Shown here: piece after piece, positions 1 through 10,882 of the stretch
Numbering within the stretch: the first letter of the stretch is position 1
How the letters are laid out: each line of letters begins with the position of its first letter
Assembly (NCBI RefSeq): GCF_026914185.1
Contig: NC_070559.1
Span: 1,922,001 to 1,986,000 of the forward strand
Length of the DNA stretch: 64,000 nucleotides
Reading direction: 5' to 3'
Source: Puccinia triticina
Lineage: Eukaryota; Basidiomycota; Pucciniomycetes; Pucciniales; Pucciniaceae
Translations under genes and position numbers: made by a program
Notes under the pieces: model-generated
Told to the model about the DNA's origin: nothing
The model's input: only the letters and a program-made list of their open reading frames with translations
The model's database searches: none

Positions 1-1004
1 CTAGAAACAGGCTATTGAGCACGTGTTGAAGGCGGGTAAATTCAAGTAGGTATGTAAAACCGTGAGGAAAGGGCTTTTTGGGCGGACAGAGGGCTCTTTA
101 AATACCTTTTGCAGCCCTCTGGGGCGCCCAGGGGAGCCTCAGGGGCACTGGCCAACTTGTGGGCGCCTGCAAACAGGTTTTTTGCCGTGTTGATGGCGCC
201 ATAGAGGCTTGAAACCCTTTGGGAGTGTGCCAAGGGAGACTAAATCAGTATCTTGATACCCAGTTCAACCTTGCTACATGTGTGGTACAGAAGGGGCTGA
301 GACGTGTGGCCATTTGTCCCAGAATGGGCCACAGTATTTCCCAATCTAGTGTACTGTGCATGTACTAGTCCTTCTGCTGTGTCAGGAATATTCTGTTTAC
401 ATCCATGTGACATCATTACATAAGTACAGATTATGTAATGTGTGTAGTGTTTCACGTGGCGGTGGAAGGGCAGACTTGATGTCATTACTTCCCTGGTGGG
501 CGTGCTGTAATGTACAGGTAGCCCTTTTGGGGTTTCATTCATTTTTGGAGCTCTGTGCCGTCTTTGGGCCAAGTGCGCAGCACGCGGGTTTAGTTTTAAC
601 TCAACTTAAGTTGGGCTATCTTCTAAAATAAAAATAACACTTCAGTTTCATGGTTATTGAAGTGTTATAAGCATATGTAAATATGTATATAAGCATACAG
701 GTGCATTCACACGGGACGTGGTGCACCTGTTAAACTTTGAAGTCAATTTACACAAGGAAAGAATAACAATTAAGGGTACCTTGAAGTGAGGTACCCTAGG
801 TTGAATTAGGCTTAGATTAAGAATATGGAATAATATTCCGGGTTTTATATGTGTAAGTATAAGTAATGGTAGTAATAATGTCTCTTTCTTATGTAATGAT
901 ATTTCATGTTTGCTTTTGATATTATGTCACGGTGGCTCTGACATAGTAGCCAGCTGACACCCAAGAAATCCAACTATTGCCCCCCATTACTTGTGTCCTG
1001 CTGT
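1..1004. other. Gene-free left flank
   Basis: No supportable gene. The short open frames have no domain, no splice context and no composition bias. The stretch becomes AT-rich after about 600 and runs into the 5'-truncated copia remnant. Confidence 0.5.
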
Positions 1005-1568
1005 CACTATAGAGACTCAGGCTCACAATTCCCAAGAACATCAAAGTGGCCCTGTCTGGTCCGGATAGTGCTGAATGGCGAGTGGCTGCTGAGTACAAGA
1101 TCAACAAATTTATGAGCCTCGAAGTCTGGGAGCCAGTCAACCCATACAACGGAATCAAGGTCCTAGGTGCATGCTGGGTTTTCACAATCAAACGACTCCC
1201 AGATGGCTCAATAGACAAATTTCGAGCTCGCTACGTTGCAAAAGGATTTAATCAAACCCCGGGGAAAGACTGCAACAAAACATATGCTCCCACTGCCTCT
1301 CTCAACACCTTCCGACTACTGATATCCATTGCTTGCAAGCACAACTACCCCACAGCAACCTTTGACATCAGCAGCGCATACCTATATAGTCCCATAGAAG
1401 AGGAAGTTTATGTACAACCTCCCATAGAACTCTTCCCACAATGGAAAGGAAAAGTCATGCATCTTAAAAAAGCTATGTACAGGACTTGCCAGGCTACACC
1501 GTGTTGGTGGTTGTTTTTCAAAGGAAAAATGGAGAATATTGGTTTTGTTGCCAGTGAACTAGAACCAT

Positions 1569-2680
1569 CACCAGGAAAAAAAAATAGTCACTTGATGGCA
1601 AGTGACATGATGCAGCTTTGATTTCTGCTCAAGAGCTACTCCAGCGCTGCTCCAAGTCTGCTCCACCAGCACTTGTAGAGCTTGCAGGACTGCACCAGAG
1701 CACTCAATGTGGCACAGTCAGCTGATCCTAATTTTTTCCCAGGAACAGCTGAGCAGTAGGCATTGACTGAGCCTGGGCCAAAGCTGAGCATTGGCTGAGC
1801 CTGGGCCACAGCCGAGAATTGGATATTCCAAGCCTGAAACAAATCCAAGTGTCAGCTGGACCAAGAATATTCCAAGTCTGAGCATCAGCTTAGCCAACAA
1901 TGGTCCAAAGCTGAGAATTGGCTGAGCCAAGGCTGTTCTAAAGCTGAGTATCACATGTTTTGAGACTATTCAAAATATTAATATCACCTGAGCCAAGGCT
2001 GTTCCACAGCTGAGCATCAGCTGAGCCAAGGCTGGTCCACAGCTGAGCATCAGCTGAGCCAAGGCTGGTCCACAGCTGAGCATCAGCTGAGCCAAGGCTG
2101 GTCCACAGCTGAGCATCAGCTGAGCATCAGCTGAGCCAAGGCTGCTCCACAGCTGAGCATTGTCTTAGCCAAGGTTGGTCCACAGCTGAGCATCAGCTGA
2201 GCCAAGGCTGGTCCACAGATGAACATAAGCTGTTACAGGAGTGGTCAGACTCAGAATCTGAGCATTGGCTGGGCCAAGATTTAACCAAAGCTGAAAATCA
2301 GCTGAGCCAATACTGGTCCAAAGCTGAGCATTGGCTGGGCCAATGATAGTCCTAATCTGAGTCTAAGCTGAGCCATGACTGGAATAAAGCTGAAAATAAG
2401 CTGGGCCAGGACTGGTTCTTATCTGGGCAACAAAGCTGAGCATGAGCTGGGCACCAAAGCTGAGCATAAGCTGGGAGCTAAAGCTGAGTATCAGCTGACC
2501 AGAAATGGGGATCAGTGGTGCCCAGCAAAAACTGAGGATCTCCTGTGGAAATTCTTAAACTGGTTACATGGTGGGTAGATGGTGGGTAGATGATGGGTAG
2601 ATGGTGGGTAGATGGTGGGTAGCCCGCTGGAGCTGGCATGATTTCACTTGTCATCAAGTGACTATTTTTTTTTCCTGGTG
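1569..2680. mobile_element. Non-autonomous DNA transposon, CACCAGG ends, CAT target duplication
   Basis: Inverted ends of about 45 bp begin CACCAGG followed by nine A, then TAGTCACTTGATG, at 1569 and, reverse-complemented, end at 2680. Only about three bases differ over the first 40. CAT at 1566-1568 and at 2681-2683 is the 3-bp target duplication. The host copia protein frame is continuous (Glu-Pro-Ser-Leu) once the element and one CAT are removed, which fixes both borders. CAC-type ends with a 3-bp duplication fit the CACTA/EnSpm (CMC) superfamily. No transposase is encoded; the interior is mostly a 33-bp minisatellite. Confidence 0.85.
1985..2220. repeat. 33-bp minisatellite inside the CACCAGG element
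   Basis: About seven imperfect copies of a 33-bp unit built from GTCCACAGCTGAGCATCAG plus CTGAGCCAAGGCTG. Looser copies of the AGCTGAGCAT word extend over about 1750-2500. A second short tandem repeat (GGTGGGTAGAT) lies at about 2570-2625. Subterminal repeats are common in CACTA elements, where they bind transposase; whether these do is inference. Confidence 0.75.
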
Positions 2681-3663
2681 CATCCCTCTTCATCTGTTGG
2701 AAAGGCTCAAATTTTGTAGTCATCTGGCTTCATGTGGACAACGGTTTTGCAATGGCGTCTTTAGACTTGGTTTTGGAAGAATTACATTCAGCAATGGCAA
2801 CGGAGATGGAAGTGAAGTGGTCACTGAGGGTTGAGAAGATTGAGGGAATCAACTTGAGTGAAGATAATTGAAACATATATTTGAACCAACATTTCATGAT
2901 CAATCAAATCTTGGATGGCTACAAGAGGCCCTACTTTCCTAGACGTAGCACACTCCCGGAAACCAACCTTGTCATCAACAATGGGGAATTGTAAGACGCT
3001 ACCGAGTATAGATCAACACTTGGTTTGCTGATGTATTTGTGCGCAGGTACCAGGCCTGATTTGTTGTACTCCATGAATCTACTAGCACGCTACAGCAACA
3101 ATCCATCTTTGAAGCACTGGGAGGTGTTGGATATTCTGATTGGTTATCTAAGAAGGACACGGGATCTGACTCTGGAATTCAGCGACGGAGGGAACAACCT
3201 GAAACTGTGGTTGGATGCCAACTGGGGCGGGGAACATGAGCGCTCAACATCAGGATACATCATACAACACAACGGTAACTCAGTGGTTTGGGGGGCAAGA
3301 CAACAAACTGTGGTGGCTCTATCAACTTGTGTGGCTGAATACGTAGCACTTTCAGATGGCGCTCAACAAATTGCTCAGATGAACGACCTCCTGATTGACA
3401 TGAACCATACAGTTCCAATGGAAATTTACTGCAATACTCATTTCCGGGGATAACACGTCAAAGAATTAAGAAGACAAGATATCTGACACACACCTTTTAT
3501 TTCATTAATGATTTCATCCAACACTATGGCATCAAGATACATTGCACAAGCACTCAAAATCAAGTAGCAGACATATTCACCAAGAGGCTTGGCCCAAACC
3601 TGATTGAGAAGGCACTCAGCAAGCTCAACCTCAAGACATCAAACACTGTCAAGCTCACAAACG

Positions 3664-3673
3664 CAGGAGGGAG
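3664..3673 (+). other. Polypurine tract of copia element A
   Basis: The purine run GCAGGAGGGAG directly precedes TGTTAGAG at 3674, the expected arrangement for plus-strand priming next to a 3' LTR. Confidence 0.6.
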
Positions 3674-4218
3674 TGTTAGAGTGTAGGGGTGACACGTTTG
3701 TGATATGTTCAGATCTTAGCTTGTACCAGTCAGCTATACATGCGCCGCAGTTAGTTAGTCATACGCCGCAGCACCTTGTACATAGTTTATCTACCACCGC
3801 GCAAGGTACCGGTTTCTCTTCCTCACCGATTTGGGAAACCGGGACTGGACGCAGCGGTAGCCAACCGCCGGACACGGGACATCTGCAGGTTAGTGTGGCA
3901 ATTCAACCGATTTGGGAAACCAGGACCGGACGCAGCGGTAGCTAACCGCCAGACATGGGACATCTGCAGTGTTGCCCGTTTACTTCTTCACACGTCCAGC
4001 TGGCGTCCCAGCACTCCATGCGCCACAGTTGCGTGACGGGGACCCAGAGCCGTACAGGCGCCACTCTGTCATGCAATGGGGCGCCACCGGGACTGTGGGA
4101 ATAGGTGGCGCTACTGAGATGCCACCAACCTGGGCGCCAGATGGCCGCCCCGGTGAGATGCCTGCGTGACGCACCGGTAGGGGAGGCGTCACAGCCGGCT
4201 GTCACGGGGGCGTCGATG
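3674..4218 (+). mobile_element. 3' LTR of copia element A, left piece
   Basis: Starts TGTTAGAG immediately after the polypurine tract. It contains two 64-bp direct copies (3825-3888 and 3906-3969) starting ACCGATTTGGGAAACC. It is broken at 4219-4223 by insertion of copia element B; the rest resumes at 10137. Confidence 0.55.
3825..3969. repeat. 64-bp tandem duplication in the LTR
   Basis: Two 64-bp copies separated by 17 bp, both running from ACCGATTTGGGAAACC to GGGACATCTGCAG with a few substitutions. Confidence 0.8.
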
Positions 4219-4223
4219 CCGGT

Positions 4224-4356
4224 TGTTGTAGCCCAAGGGGCTACGCATGCTCAACCTTGCCGCAGTAGCGGTATATTCAGCATCCGGGATCAGATCCCGG
4301 ATGCTGAGCTGGGATTCACAACCATTAGAGTCACTCGAGCCTGCCACGTCACAACA
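4224..4356 (+). repeat. 5' LTR of copia B
   Basis: 133 bp, TGTTGTAG...CACAACA. It holds a TATA-like TATATTC at 4272 and, just after it, a perfect 29-bp palindrome (4278-4306; arms CAGCATCCGGGATC around a single A). Confidence 0.95.
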
Positions 4357-4368
4357 GGTTATGAGCCC
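4357..4368 (+). other. Primer-binding site complementary to the tRNA-Met anticodon arm
   Basis: GGTTATGAGCCC directly follows the 5' LTR. It is the exact reverse complement of GGGCUCAUAACC, the anticodon stem-loop of eukaryotic initiator tRNA-Met (anticodon CAU). Drosophila copia is known to prime from a half-tRNA of this kind. The match may extend rightwards (TTGACGC), depending on the host tRNA stem. It is not the usual TGG...CCA 3'-end site. Confidence 0.75.
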
Positions 4369-5011
4369 TTGACGCTCTTTTCTTTCCAACACCCAACCAC
4401 CATTGATCGCCAAGCTTAATCAGCTTGCTTATCCAACTGACTAATCATCAGGAAGAAGATCGATAATCCTATCAACTGCTGAGTCAAGTCTAAACTTAAT
4501 CCGTTTGGTTAATCCGGGCATCCAAACAACATCCCCGAATCGACTCCGAAAGCGTAATAGAAGTGACAGTTTGTTTTCAAAAACTTTCATAGGCTAGGGG
4601 GACTAGCCATCCTTCCGAAAACAAGACTGTGGCACGGTTTTGACTGCTGGTGATCATTGGAGGAAACAGACTTGATCCTATATCTCACCCGACACGTGGA
4701 TCGACTCAACTCAATCTTCTACTTTTGTTTATCACTTTCTTTTTCATTACTCTATATATCCAACTATCATCCCATCAACTCACACCCTCTATATCCATAA
4801 CTCAATATTTAACTCTTTCTCCTTCCGTTTTTCCATATCCAACAAATCTGAATATCCTTCCTATTTTTTTCCGTCTCTTCTCATCAATAACCCCGTTTTT
4901 TTTTTCCTTTTTTCTCCACCACTCCCATTATATACATCATCCAAATTTTTTTCCGTTTTCAACCTGCTTACGACAATCACTTGACTCCCAAACACCTACA
5001 CAGCCGAACTG

Positions 5012-8000
5012 ATGGACCCAGCAAAGGATCGACAATCGACGTTGAGATCGGCCACCACGTCAAATTGGAACATCGACGACTTGTCTCACAGAGCTAGACT
5101 GGAGGAAGATATTGCCATCCTTCAATCCAACCTCGAAAGGCTGCCGCCGAGCCCTGACACAACAGTCGGCCAGGGATGTCAAAAAGGCAAAGCCCCGCAA
5201 AACAAGCCAAGAGACCCTGCTCCAGCCGATGAGCGTGGACCTCCGCCCCACATGGATCCCAGATTGCCCCGCATCTCACAAATACCACCTTTGAATGTGA
5301 CTGACGATGCTCCGCCCGTGCAACGTAGACCAGCCCGCTACAATGAGAGGGACGAGTTGCTGGCCAAGGAGATCAGGGATTTCAAAGAAGCAGAGTTTCA
5401 CCTTTGACAAAGCAAACTCGTGGGCAATGCGATCCAGACGGCGAAGGCACAATTTTGATCTGTCAACACTCTGAAGGCGGACGGGTCAAATTTCGGCGAC
5501 TGGTACCCCAACATGGCGGAGGTGGCAAGGTTGAATCTGAAGGATGCCCGTTTCTTTTTTGAAACGTGCAACAACTCGACGTAAGAAAAGATTGGCCGTG
5601 CTATCCTCATTGCCAGCATTGATCAGTTGTTGGTGGCGGAAATGCAAGCACTACCGACTTGCTTTGCGATGTACTGGAACCTATTGGCCAAATTAAAGAC
5701 ATCTTCGAGGGCCGCACAAATGAACATCTTCAACAAATTCAGAAGATTCAAGATCGACCCCAAGAGACATAACGCCGGCATAGTGTCCGATCTGAAAGAT
5801 CTTTATGCCAAATGGGCCTTGATCAACGTAGCAATCGGAGTGGACTCGTTTCTTGGTTTTGTGCTGCAAGCGGCGGTGATGGACTCAAACGCGGAATACA
5901 AGAAAGCATTTGAGTTAAGAGTTGAGCAACTGTTCCAAGATGACAAGAAAGGCCGCTGCCCATCTTTTGAGTCCATCATGTTGGCCCTGGACATCTGCAA
6001 GGACCAACACAAACATGCGACTGAGTTGGACGGCGATCACAACCCATCCTTCACCTCTCCCAACCCTCCAGCAGCTCTGATCATGTCGACGAGCAACCCG
6101 GCGGACTTCGACGTCTCGGCTTTCTTAGCTGAAGTGAGTGAAGACGAGTGGGTCGATGCACTGGACTTCTATGCAGTAACAGCCCACAAATGTTGGCAAT
6201 GCGGCGGCGAAAATCACTACGCGAAGAGCTGCCCGGATTGCCCTTGAGCAGGGCAACCAAGCCGAGGGAATGGGCAAGCAATCGGCACGATTGTCGGCAC
6301 GATCTACGGACATCTTCCCAGTGGCACAGCGATGGACTCCGGCCGCTTCCCGAAGACCAATTTCCGGCGAATGTTTTGCCCCCCCACCCGAAACCAAGAA
6401 CATGCCCGGCACCTAGCGGACTACTACCAACCATGGTATCAGCCCAACCAACGGTCAGCCAGCCAGGCTCTTTTGCAACAGGGGTCGGCTACTTCGAATC
6501 CGACAAAAGGGGGGGTGACTGCTCACGTTGTGGAAGTCAACAGTCTTCCAGACGACCTGGACAACCTGGACTTCCATTCGATGGCGCTCGGGGAAGATTT
6601 AGTGAGTGAGACTGCCATTTTTGACACTGGGGCGTCCCACGGGTTCACCGGTTCTAAATCATTACTCCATGATTTCCGCCTACTCCCGAAACCTATTGGT
6701 GTTTCTGTAGCTACCAGTGGAGCAGGGTCAGTGATCACTGGCATGGAGGCCCTAAAGTTCCTGGCCCCTGATGGATCTGTCATTGTGATCAGACAAGTAC
6801 TGTATTGTGAGCAGGCAAAGACCACACTCATATCAATGGCAGCCCTGCGAAAAGCTAACGCACTTGTTGCCTATGACAACGCCACAGATACGTTTCACAT
6901 CTTGCGCTCAACAGGAGAGCATCTCTTCGACTGTGTTTTTGAAACCGCAAAAAATAGGTGGTGCTTGCCCTATCCAATGATCAGATCGGATAGTCAGCGG
7001 GGAACTCAGTTAGGCGATTGCCATATGCTATTCTCAAACACCTTGACGCCAAGGCCGCAAATGTCCAATTCAAAATCCTCTCCCCCTGCCTCTTCCCTTG
7101 CTTCCTCGCCCAAATCCCTTTCTCTCTCTTCTACATCCTTGTCTCTTCCTTCCAATCATACTTCTGTTTTTTCTCTTAAGCCTGCCCCTGATGACAATAA
7201 CATATCAATTCTTGCATCTAAAGCTAAAGTGCCACTGTCTGATGAAGTGTTCAGGGAACCAGTGGCGAAAGCGACTGACTTTTGCTGGAAGTCAGAAGAC
7301 CTTACAAAATATGAGAAGAAACTACTCTACTATCACAGAGTGTTTGGTCATGCTAGCCTCCGACACATTAGGAGCATTGTGAAACGGAAGTTGGGAAATG
7401 GACTACCTGATGAGATCCCAAGTGGCAAAATACATTGCCCTGTGTGTGCAATAAGCAAGAGTACTCAAATTAACCCTTTAGCTTCTTCACTTAGGACAGT
7501 CAAACACTTAGATGTTTTGGCGGCGGATTTGATGGGTCCTTTTCAGGTAGATTCGATTGACGGCGGACGGTATCTACTCACGATGAGAGATTTAGCGACG
7601 GGCTATGCGTTCGTGAAGGTGCTGAAACAGAAGTCAGAAGCAAATCAACACATCATTGACACCATCAATTGCTTAGAACAAGCAGTAGGGAAGAGAGTCC
7701 AAACACTCAGGAGCGACAACGGAGGGGAGTTTGCCAACAAGAAGCTAGCGGATTTCCTTGCGGAGAAGGGCATTCAAGCGGAAAAGGCGCTCCCTTACCA
7801 TCACTATCAGAACGGGGTGATAGAGAGATTTAACAGGACAGTCGCGGATACCGGGAGAACAGTTCTTATTGACAGTCCCCTACCAAAAGAATTATGGAGT
7901 TATGCTTTCGTCTGGGCGACATACGTGCTCAATTGACTGCCCAACAAAGCCAGTAAAGAACTGACTCCGTATGAACAAATGTTCGGCAGAAAACCTCAAA
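5012..8000 (+). pseudogene. Copia B gag-protease-integrase, broken
   Basis: One frame (ATG at 5012) carries all domains. Gag: 'LKADGSNFGDWYPNM' at about 5480 and a CCHC knuckle 'CWQCGGENHYAKSC' at 6193-6234. Protease: 'FDTGASHGFTG' at about 6620, the DTGA aspartic site. Integrase: HHCC zinc motif (H...H at about 7330, 'CPVC' at 7437) and a DDE core with D in 'AADLMGPF' (about 7527), D in 'LRSDNGGEF' (about 7710) and E in 'NGVIERFN' (about 7815). In-frame stops lie at 5405 (TGA), 5456 (TGA), 5582 (TAA), 6245 (TGA) and 7934 (TGA). At the last, related proteins have Arg, pointing to CGA to TGA. Near 8000 a deletion shifts the frame. A serine-rich stretch (7060-7180) separates protease from integrase. 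No ATG-initiated intact product is possible. Confidence 0.92.
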
Positions 8001-8012
8001 ACTGGACAAACG

Positions 8013-9850
8013 GGCGGTTAAAGGTCTTGTCATTGCACACTTAGAACAGAGCAAGGGGTGGTTATTCTGGATTCCAGATCAAAAGCGCTTTGTGTCTTCG
8101 GCGATGGTCCGTTTTCCCAATGAAGAACCAACACGCGTGATCCCAGTCGAGACAAACCCGATATCAGATGGTCAGCAATCGACACCGGAGGGCCCTTCGC
8201 AAAAGCTCTCAGTTGACTACATCATGAACCTGCTCCAACTGGGTGATTTCTCTCAAGAAATAGAGTTCACGAATCAGGAGTTAATTGTAGATAAAATTTT
8301 GGACATGTGCCAGTTCTACGCCATCTCAGTACCGAAAACTTTCCGCCAAGCAATGAATTCACCGGAGAAAGAAGCGTGGTCAAAAAGCCATTGCCACAGA
8401 ATTGTCCAATCTCGAGGAAATGAGGGTTTGGATTCTGAAGCTGAAACCAGAAGACAAAAAAGCTCTAGGAGGGAGATGGGTCTTTGCTACAAAACCAGAC
8501 ACGGATGGCAATGGTCTACGTTTCAAGGCGCGCTACGTAGCAAAAGGGTTCACGCAGGTTGAGGGAGAAGAATTCACCGCGACTTTCGCGCCGACAGCAA
8601 CCTTTGTTTCCTTACGTCTTTTACTGGTGGTTGCTGCGGCATACGGTTGGCCAGTTCAGAGTTTCGACTTTGTGGCTGCATATCTCAATTCCCCAATCGA
8701 CAAGGAAGTGTGGGTGAAGCCTCCAGAAGGGATGAAAACGCCGCCGGGACATGCGCTACTTCTCAAGAAAGCTCTTTATGGCACGCGTCAGGCCGCTAGA
8801 TGTTGGTGGCTACACTTGAAAGCGGTTCTGGACAAGTTTGGTTACTCGCCGTCCCAGTACGACAACAGTCTGTACATCCTCCGCCACCCGGAAGAAGCAG
8901 GTGTTTTGTGGCTGCATGTTGACAATGGGGTGGTCACGGCGTCAAGCCCCGCCCTTCTACGACGCCTGGAGCAAGACCTAAAGGATATTCTCAAGATTAA
9001 GTGGTCTACGGGTCTAGATTCGATAGTTGGACTGAACGTGAAAAGGTCCGATCAAGGTTTTGAACTATTCCAACTAGAGCTTGTAGCTGGGATCCTGCAA
9101 GAACACTGGGATGGGACGACAATAGCAAAGACACCTTTGCCGGCTGGTTTCAATGCGACGACAGATGAAGAAGGAGTTGAAGCCAATTCAGGCCGCTATT
9201 TATTGGTAATTGGATCATTCAGCTATCTAGCGGTAGGGACGCGGCCAGACATCTGTTTTGCAGTCAATTACCTGGCCCGTTTTGTGGCAAAACCTGGAGT
9301 AACCCACTGGAAAGGGGTTAAACACTTGGTAAACTATCTGGCAGGCAGCAAAGATGTTAGGCTATGCCTTTTCCCTTCCACTGACAATAAACCGCTTAAG
9401 ACATTTGCAGATGCATTGTGGGGAGGAGAATTCTCCCGATCTTCATACGGCGTCTTGATCACATTCCTGAACTGTCTGGTCCTCTGGGTATCGCGATGCC
9501 AACAATCGGTGGCGTCGTCGACATGCCACGCAGAGTACATGGCTCTGGGGGTGGCAACGAGGCAAACACTGTGGGTTAGACATCTGCTTTGCGATGTACT
9601 TAAGAAAGATTTCGTAGGTTTTCTATTTTGTGATAATCAATCTGCAATAAAGGTTTCCACTGATGACGCGTCCAATAAACGGACAAGGCACACTGACCGG
9701 GATTTTTACATCACTAATGAGGCACTGTTTCAAAAGAAGACAGTATTAGAATGGATAAGCACGAAGAATCAGCTGGCCGACATCTTTACCAAGTGTATAT
9801 TGCCACAGGACAATTTTGCAACATTGAGAGAAAGGATCATGGCAGGTTGA
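8013..9850 (+). pseudogene. Copia B reverse transcriptase-RNase H, frameshifted
   Basis: The frame from 8013 ('VKGLVIAHLEQSKGWLFWI') runs to a five-A run at 8382-8386 where one extra A shifts it; the RT continues in the next frame to 9850. Landmarks: 'WVFATKPDTDGNGLRFKARY', 'FDFVAAYLNSPIDKEVWV', 'LKKALYGTRQAARCWW', active site 'LWLHVDNGVVTAS', 'YLAVGTRPDICFAVNYLARF', RNase H 'TFADALWGGEFSRSSYG', 'STCHAEYMAL', 'CDNQSAIKV' and a 'QLADIFTK' end. The catalytic motif reads HVDN instead of YVDD, as in element A. The A-run could be a sequencing error, but with five upstream stops the copy is dead either way. Confidence 0.92.
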
Positions 9851-9983
9851 CTTGTTTCTTGTTAATAGTTGTTGTTATTTTTTCTTCTTCTTTTATTGGT
9901 TAATCTTTTTCTACTCAGCTCAAGTTCCTTTTATCTCTATTGTTTTCCGTTTCCTTTTCTGGTTGTAGGTAGTACCGCTTCTA

Positions 9984-9998
9984 CGGCGAGAGGGGGGG
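9984..9998 (+). other. Polypurine tract of copia B
   Basis: CGGCGAGAGGGGGGG abuts the 3' LTR at 9999, as required for plus-strand priming. Confidence 0.85.
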
Positions 9999-10131
9999 TG
10001 TTGTAGCCCAAGGGGCTACGCATGCTCAACCTCGCCGCAGTAGCGGTATATTCAGCATCCGGGATCAGATCCCAGATGCTGAGCTGGGATTCACAACCAT
10101 TAGAGTCACTCAAGCCTGCCACGTCACAACA
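9999..10131 (+). repeat. 3' LTR of copia B
   Basis: 133 bp. It differs from the 5' copy by T/C, G/A and G/A, each at a CpG in one of the two copies. One change breaks the LTR palindrome (10053-10081). Confidence 0.95.
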
Positions 10132-10136
10132 CCGGT

Positions 10137-10569
10137 TGCCTGGCTGACGCAAGGGTCTTGATGGCACCACTGGTCATGGGGGGCCCCCACTGCGTCGTGG
10201 GGTCGCCGGAGCGGCTAGAACGCCCAATGGGCGCCCCGTCCAGGTTTGGGCAATCACAGGGCCCTTGAGCCGCGATCCAGTTGGCTTGGATTCAGCCGGC
10301 TCGCGTCATGGATGAGTGTGGACAGTGTTGGTGGTCCTCGACCCGGCTTCCCTGCCCCAGACCTAACCCTGACCTGGTGATATATATTGCATGTATCACC
10401 TTGCTCCAAGTCAACACATCCCTTGTCTGCCCAAAAACTTTCCCCCAAGTTTCCCCCCATACGAGCAACTTCTCCGATATCATGAATAAATCCACCCCTG
10501 CCCCCTACTCCTGCCCCCTACTTCTAAGGTAAGTCCCCACACCCCCCAGGTAAGTCTGACCTAGTAACA
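10137..10569 (+). mobile_element. 3' LTR of copia element A, right piece
   Basis: Continues after the CCGGT duplication of element B. It holds a TATA-like GATATATATTG at about 10378 and may end CTAGTAACA at 10569, which pairs with the TGTTAG start. The right border is a guess, since the 5' LTR lies outside the window. Confidence 0.4.
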
Positions 10570-10843
10570 ATCCCCTCCTCAGCCTGCTCTTGCCTTGCCA
10601 AGTCTTAACCAACGGAGAAATACATCAACGCGTGAGTTTGGAGGGCTCTTGCGATCAACTTTGGATCTGACTCAAGTTATGCTTTGCAGGTGGCATCACC
10701 TGATGTTCCAGAAGGACACCGAACTCTTCGGCGCGTCCCCCATGTTGGAGGACTTACTGTGTTTGCCCAACCGTGGACAACGTCAGGGCCCCAGCTGCCG
10801 AGATCACTGATATGTGAATGTACTCGTGATTGCCCTCCCTCCA

Positions 10844-10863
10844 CCCCCCCCCCCCCCCCCCCC
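10844..10863. repeat. Poly-C run of 20
   Basis: Twenty consecutive C, with no function suggested; prone to sequencing error. Confidence 0.8.
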
Positions 10864-10882
10864 AACATTCATTAGTCCTTGT

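Larger units (their letters stand above)
1005..3690 (+). pseudogene. Ty1/copia element A: reverse transcriptase-RNase H remnant
   Basis: Remnant of a copia-type pol gene, which would copy element RNA into DNA in virus-like particles. The frame opens near 1005 and shows RVT_2 landmarks: 'GPDSAEWRVAAEYK', 'FRARYVAKGFNQ', 'FDISSAYLYSPIEEEVYV' and 'LKKAMY'. At 1568 the frame is cut by a DNA element. It resumes at 2684 with the 'VIWLHVDNGFAMAS' active-site region, so excising the insert with one copy of CAT restores the frame. RNase H landmarks follow (3025-3453: 'LWLDANWGGEHERSTSGY', 'STCVAEYVALSDGA'), and the end 'ADIFTKRLGPNLIEKAL' is at 3568-3690. Stops at 2870 and 3451, lost sequence and missing gag/integrase show it is dead. 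The second Asp of the usual YVDD motif is Asn. The 5' half is not in the window or has been lost. Confidence 0.9.
4224..10131 (+). mobile_element. Complete Ty1/copia LTR retrotransposon B
   Basis: A 5,908-bp element with 133-bp LTRs starting TGTTGTAG and ending GTCACAACA, flanked by the 5-bp duplication CCGGT (4219-4223 and 10132-10136). Order: LTR, primer site, leader, gag, protease, integrase, reverse transcriptase-RNase H, polypurine tract, LTR, the Ty1/copia arrangement. The LTRs differ at three sites (2.3 percent), all CpG transitions. It inserted into the LTR of element A, so it is younger. Gag and protease-integrase share one reading frame, implying a single polyprotein. Five stops and at least one frameshift make this copy incapable of acting on its own. 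Confidence 0.95.

Noticed and set aside
7098..7382. 94-codon frame inside copia B
   Set aside because: Shadow of the pol frame over its serine-rich linker.
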